Positions 21,521 through 24,208 of a stretch of DNA of 24,208 nucleotides are shown piece after piece. Under the pieces are notes generated by a model. It was not told the DNA's origin. It worked only from the letters and a program-made list of their open reading frames with translations, and did not search any database. Origin of the DNA: CAYNLK01 sp964398055 (lineage in GTDB: Bacteria; Chloroflexota; Anaerolineae; 4572-78; J111); contig CAYNLK010000078.1 in assembly GCA_964398055.1 (NCBI GenBank), positions 1 through 24,208 of the forward strand, read 5' to 3'. Position 1 is the first letter of the stretch. Every line of letters starts with the position of its first letter. A program made the position numbers and the translations under genes.

Positions 21521-22486
21521 TCAACTCTCGTAAGCTCGCGACAGATAGCGGTTCCGCCACAGCGAGGCCATAATGGCCAGACTCAAAACAAGCACAACGA
21601 CGCTGAGGGACAGCTCAACCGGGATCTTATAAATATCCACCAGAACCATCTTCAACCCTACAAAGACCAGGACCACCGCCAGGCCAAATTTCAGATAATA
21701 GAACTTGTCGATCACGCTCGCCAACAAAAAATAGAGGGAACGTAAGCCCAGAATAGCAAAAACATTGGAGGTGTAAACGATAAAGGGATCATCGGTCACA
21801 GCAAAAATGGCCGGGATCGAGTCGACGGCAAAGACCAAATCGGTGCTTTCCACGATCACCAGCACCAGGAAGAGCGGGGTGGCCATCAATGTGCCGGCTC
21901 GCACGAGGAAGAATTTATCGCCCTCATAGTTTTCCGTCACCGGCAGTAGCCGGCGAACGAGCCGGACTAGCGGATTATGTTCAGGATGCACTTCCTCGTG
22001 GTTGTGGAAGGCCATCTTGACGCCGGTAAAGACCAAAAAAGCGCCAAACACGTAAATAATCCAGTGGAATTCCTTGAGCAAGGCGGCCCCAACCAGGATC
22101 AATGTACCGCGCATCAGCAACGCCCCAATAATTCCCCAAAATAGTACCCGATGTTGATACGCCGCCGGCACGGCAAAATATGTAAAGATCAACACAAAGA
22201 CAAAGATGTTGTCAACACTCAGCGACTTTTCAATGAGATAGCCGGTGAAAAAGGCCAGGGCTGCTTCGCTGTTGGAATAGGCGCTGGCCGGCGCAATCAC
22301 ATCCCAGACCCAGTACAGCCCCACATTGAACGTCAAGGCCAGGCTAATCCAAACCACGCTCCAAATGGCCGCCTCTTTGGTGGAGATGGCATGGGCCTGG
22401 CGATGGAACACGCCCAGATCCAGCGCCAGCATAACCAAAACAAAGAGGTTAAAGCCAATCCACAACCAGATGGTTTCCCCAATCAT
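21521..22486 (-). CDS. TerC/Alx family membrane protein, probable Mn2+ exporter
   Basis: A 321-residue integral membrane protein with about nine hydrophobic helices. It has the family hallmarks FTGYLIEKSLSVDNIFVFVLIF (acidic residues inside helices) and VESTDLVFAVDSIPAIFAVT, and the duplicated acidic membrane motifs proposed to bind metal. TerC/Alx proteins were named for tellurite resistance or alkaline induction, and several export manganese. The upstream yybP-ykoY riboswitch strongly supports manganese export here. AAGGAG lies 8 nt before the ATG. It is expressed alone from its own promoter, divergent in control from the upstream NERD gene although on the same strand. Confidence 0.92.
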   Translation of the reverse strand: MIGETIWLWIGFNLFVLVMLALDLGVFHRQAHAISTKEAAIWSVVWISLALTFNVGLYWVWDVIAPASAYSNSEAALAFFTGYLIEKSLSVDNIFVFVLIFTYFAVPAAYQHRVLFWGIIGALLMRGTLILVGAALLKEFHWIIYVFGAFLVFTGVKMAFHNHEEVHPEHNPLVRLVRRLLPVTENYEGDKFFLVRAGTLMATPLFLVLVIVESTDLVFAVDSIPAIFAVTDDPFIVYTSNVFAILGLRSLYFLLASVIDKFYYLKFGLAVVLVFVGLKMVLVDIYKIPVELSLSVVVLVLSLAIMASLWRNRYLSRAYES

Positions 22487-22524
22487 AATTTACACTCCTT
22501 GGATTAAATGAGACCGCAGGCAAC

Positions 22525-22568
22525 AAAAAGCGAGACCCCACGGTAATGGAATATCGTGGTAGTCTCGC
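22525..22568 (-). terminator. Riboswitch-controlled intrinsic terminator before terC
   Basis: On the minus strand GCGAGAC (22568-22562) pairs with GTCTCGC (22536-22530). CCACG (22559-22555) pairs with CGTGG (22542-22538) above a small internal loop. The stem is followed by five T (22529-22525). It lies 39 bp upstream of the start codon and overlaps the conserved 3' strand of the aptamer. Confidence 0.88.
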
Positions 22569-22664
22569 CAGTAGTGTCGGTATCACACGTACGGCCAGCC
22601 GAGAGCAGTGCTCCGGATTGACGACTGGCCGACCCGCTGTGGCAGGTGGCTACTCCCTAACCTT
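22530..22664 (-). ncRNA. yybP-ykoY manganese riboswitch with terminator platform
   Basis: The minus-strand leader of terC contains the two hallmark strands of the yybP-ykoY aptamer. One is GGGAGTAGCC (22657-22648); the other is CCGACACTAC, then GAGACTACC (22566-22558). Between them a stem (GGCCAG with CTGGCC, around 22630 and 22597) and an inner GAGC/GCTC hairpin complete the long arm. In this family Mn2+ bridges the two conserved loops and usually switches genes on. Here the 3' conserved strand GAGACTACC is also the 5' arm of the terminator at 22530-22568. Aptamer folding and termination therefore exclude each other, and Mn2+ is predicted to allow transcription of terC. The 5' limit is approximate; a small CTAACC/GGTTAG hairpin (22672-22657) may compete with P1. 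Confidence 0.85.
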
Positions 22665-22674
22665 ATGGTTAGCC

Positions 22675-22703
22675 ATTATAGTAGGTAGGCTGGCTGCTGT
22701 CAA
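22675..22703 (-). promoter_or_regulatory. Perfect-consensus sigma70 promoter of terC
   Basis: On the minus strand TTGACA (22703-22698), a 17-bp spacer and TATAAT (22680-22675) match consensus at all twelve positions. The predicted start near 22668 places the riboswitch at the very 5' end of the transcript. An unrestrained strong promoter is sensible when control is by the downstream riboswitch. The remaining 22704-22800 holds no recognisable element. Confidence 0.92.
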
Positions 22704-22800
22704 AAGGCACTTTTCCTTCCGCTGGTTGTCTGAGCCGATCGTTTATGGACGCTCGCAAGAACGCGACAACAGGAAAAACAAAAAGTTCCACCAGGGCTAC

Positions 22801-23967
22801 TCAGGCATTCTCTTTCGCAACCCGCTTTACCTTGTGCGGATCAACATAGTCGTCCCAACGCCGGTAATCGACACGTTCTTTGATCCAGTTGAACTCGTCG
22901 GCCAGAAATTGAGGCTCGAACTCGGTAATATTGGCCTCCTTCAAAATGCTGGTAATGAGACCCTTTTGGCTGCTGCTGTCCTGGGGGTTCTTGAACAGGC
23001 CGGCCGCCAGCAGTAAATTCCGGCACCACTTGTGGAAATTGACAATCTCGACCCGCGCCGGATCGCCGCCGATCTGCTCAAAGACCTGGCGCAGGTATTC
23101 CCGCAGCGTCTTATTGTAGGCAAGCACCAGCACCCGCCAATTTGCATTCTGCTCACTGAGGAACTTGGCCCGGTAGAGCAGGATCAGGCTTTTGCCGCTG
23201 CCCACCACCCCTCTGATCAGCTTGGCCTGGGCTTTGCGGGTTAGCAGTTGGGCCTCAGGCGGCAGGTAGGTGTCAAGTCGGGCCATGCCGATCTGTTCCG
23301 GATCGAGGGTGAACAGGCGCCCCTGGGTGTAAGGCACCCGAATATCGGGATAGAGCATCCATTTGAGGGTGTCGAGTTGTTCCCGGGATAGGTCGCAGGC
23401 AAAGCAGGGTACCTGCCTTAATCGTTCCGGCAGGGCCGCTTCCAGCTCTTCCCGCAGGAGCACAACTCGCTCATTGATGACGTGATATAACTGCAATTCC
23501 GAACTTTGCCACTTCGGCTGGCTGATGTTGGGAAAGGCCACCAGATAACCGATGGGCACAGCAAGTTTGCCTTGATATGGCCCATCGGATTGCAGCAAGA
23601 GCCGGTGCCTGGCCGGGTCGGTCAGCCGGTACCGCTCCAGTTCGGCCTTGAGCGCCCGAAAATGGCCCTCCGCCTGCTTCTCCGGATTGGTCCGGCTCTC
23701 GACCGCGCTGCCGTTGAATAGCTGAAAGGTCTCCCGGTTGGCGCCGTGAATGCGGTCAATGCTCCAATCCTTGACTTCGATGATGACCAGGCCCAAGTCG
23801 CGCCCCAACACCACAAAATCGGGCCGGGCGCTCTTCTTTTGACCGAACAAGGTCGGTTCAAACCAGACAAAGTAGTCATCAGGCAGGTAGCGTTTGAGGG
23901 CATTGAAGACGACCCGTTCGCCGGGACGGCAACCGTCAGGAGCATAGGGGTAATTCATCTGGGCCAT
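22801..23967 (-). CDS. NERD nuclease-domain protein with truncated UvrD-like helicase part
   Basis: A 388-residue protein. The N-terminal NERD domain (about 14-130) has PD-(D/E)xK-type residues: Asp50 in ARPDFVVL, and Glu64 and Lys66 in IIEVKDW. A superfamily 1 helicase start follows: Walker A GVVGSGKS (252-259 region, Lys259) and the motif Ia-like RVLVLAYNKTLREYL. The protein ends about 128 residues after Walker A, before a recognisable DExx motif II or the later helicase motifs. NERD-UvrD helicases with which it compares are usually several hundred residues longer. It is therefore either C-terminally truncated or a short regulatory form; only ~97 bp separate its stop from the terC promoter. 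The ATG has a GGATAGGA-like site upstream. Likely DNA processing or defence; function unproven. Confidence 0.75.
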   Translation of the reverse strand: MAQMNYPYAPDGCRPGERVVFNALKRYLPDDYFVWFEPTLFGQKKSARPDFVVLGRDLGLVIIEVKDWSIDRIHGANRETFQLFNGSAVESRTNPEKQAEGHFRALKAELERYRLTDPARHRLLLQSDGPYQGKLAVPIGYLVAFPNISQPKWQSSELQLYHVINERVVLLREELEAALPERLRQVPCFACDLSREQLDTLKWMLYPDIRVPYTQGRLFTLDPEQIGMARLDTYLPPEAQLLTRKAQAKLIRGVVGSGKSLILLYRAKFLSEQNANWRVLVLAYNKTLREYLRQVFEQIGGDPARVEIVNFHKWCRNLLLAAGLFKNPQDSSSQKGLITSILKEANITEFEPQFLADEFNWIKERVDYRRWDDYVDPHKVKRVAKENA

Positions 23968-24010
23968 ACAGTTATATCCTATCCCAACTCATCTTGGTGA
24001 TTTGTGAACA

Positions 24011-24208
24011 TTAGCGTAACTTGTCCCAATAATCCGTCGCCAGCCCATAGCCACAGCACCTGGCAAGAACTTCCACATAGACATCACTCTCCGCCACCTC
24101 GTGCCTCATTTGCTCCAGGTTGTGGTACTCCCTCAATCGCCATACGTAGAATAAAACGGCATGGTTCAATACTAAGCCATAGGACCTTAACAATTGGATG
24201 AAAATGGA
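24011..24208 (-). CDS. C-terminal fragment of an unrecognised protein (open at window edge)
   Basis: The reading frame is open from the window end to a TAA at 24011-24013, encoding about 65 residues, including VLFYVWRLREYHNLEQMRHE and ending ATDYWDKLR. The composition is protein-like (Trp, Tyr, Glu/Lys balance). The overlapping plus-strand frame looks unnatural, rich in Pro, Ser and His. No family is recognised. The true start lies outside the window, or it is a remnant. Confidence 0.45.
   Translation of the reverse strand, partial: SIFIQLLRSYGLVLNHAVLFYVWRLREYHNLEQMRHEVAESDVYVEVLARCCGYGLATDYWDKLR

Noticed and set aside
24004..24201. 65-residue plus-strand frame at the window end
   Set aside because: Pro/Ser/His-rich and opposite a more protein-like open frame on the minus strand.

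Overview
The window is 24.2 kb of dense bacterial chromosome, moderately GC-rich by eye. Gene content and style point to a member of Chloroflexota, probably Anaerolineae-like. The hints are a PDWL-motif/TPR protein, a 15-residue-repeat membrane protein, a UbiB kinase, a compact arginine operon and many short palindromic or heptad-repeat intergenic spacers. This placement is inferred from protein style; there is no rRNA gene here to prove it. No tRNA, rRNA, CRISPR array, phage genes or transposase gene was seen.

Layout. 1-309: non-coding, with an apparent ~89-bp MITE-like palindromic element flanked by 8-bp direct repeats. 310-2031 (+): long-chain acyl-CoA ligase. 2033-5670 (-): three-gene set EamA transporter, aldo/keto reductase, UbiB-family kinase. 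5671-9752 (+): arginine operon argC-argB-argD-argA(short), driven by a consensus-like promoter. Its ~175-nt leader carries a short ORF with tandem Arg codons, an antiterminator and an intrinsic terminator. 9940-10689 (+): 2TM/coiled-coil protein. 10774-11645 (+): lower-GC MNT/HEPN toxin-antitoxin pair with its own strong promoter. 11662-14313 (+): class I cysteine desulfurase, MnmA, and a small membrane protein. 14452-15405 (+): YtxG-like and YtxH-like envelope proteins, closed by a bidirectional terminator at 15426-15459. 15494-18590 (-): ndk, a 15-residue-repeat membrane protein, a small membrane protein and a bifunctional NAD(P)HX repair enzyme. 18795-21227 (-): 810-residue acidic protein with about 15 PDWL-type motifs and a C-terminal TPR-like domain. 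21521-22703 (-): TerC/Alx-type transporter under a perfect-consensus promoter and a yybP-ykoY (Mn2+) riboswitch with a terminator. 22801-23967 (-): NERD nuclease-domain protein with a truncated helicase part. 24011-24208 (-): C-terminal fragment of an unrecognised gene running off the window.

How they work together. argCBDA covers the acetylation-to-acetylornithine part of arginine synthesis, and the leader architecture predicts control by arginyl-tRNA supply through ribosome stalling. The cysteine desulfurase and MnmA form a sulfur relay for tRNA 2-thiouridine. Ndk and the NAD(P)HX repair enzyme are both nucleotide housekeeping. The TerC gene and its Mn2+ riboswitch form a manganese-efflux unit.

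The strongest candidate for an undescribed system is the arginine attenuator at 5769-5977. Its order is promoter, leader peptide, segment 1:2 hairpin, 2:3 antiterminator, 3:4 terminator and argC, and its geometry matches classical trp/his-type attenuation. Next most interesting are the PDWL array protein and the 15-residue solenoid membrane protein.
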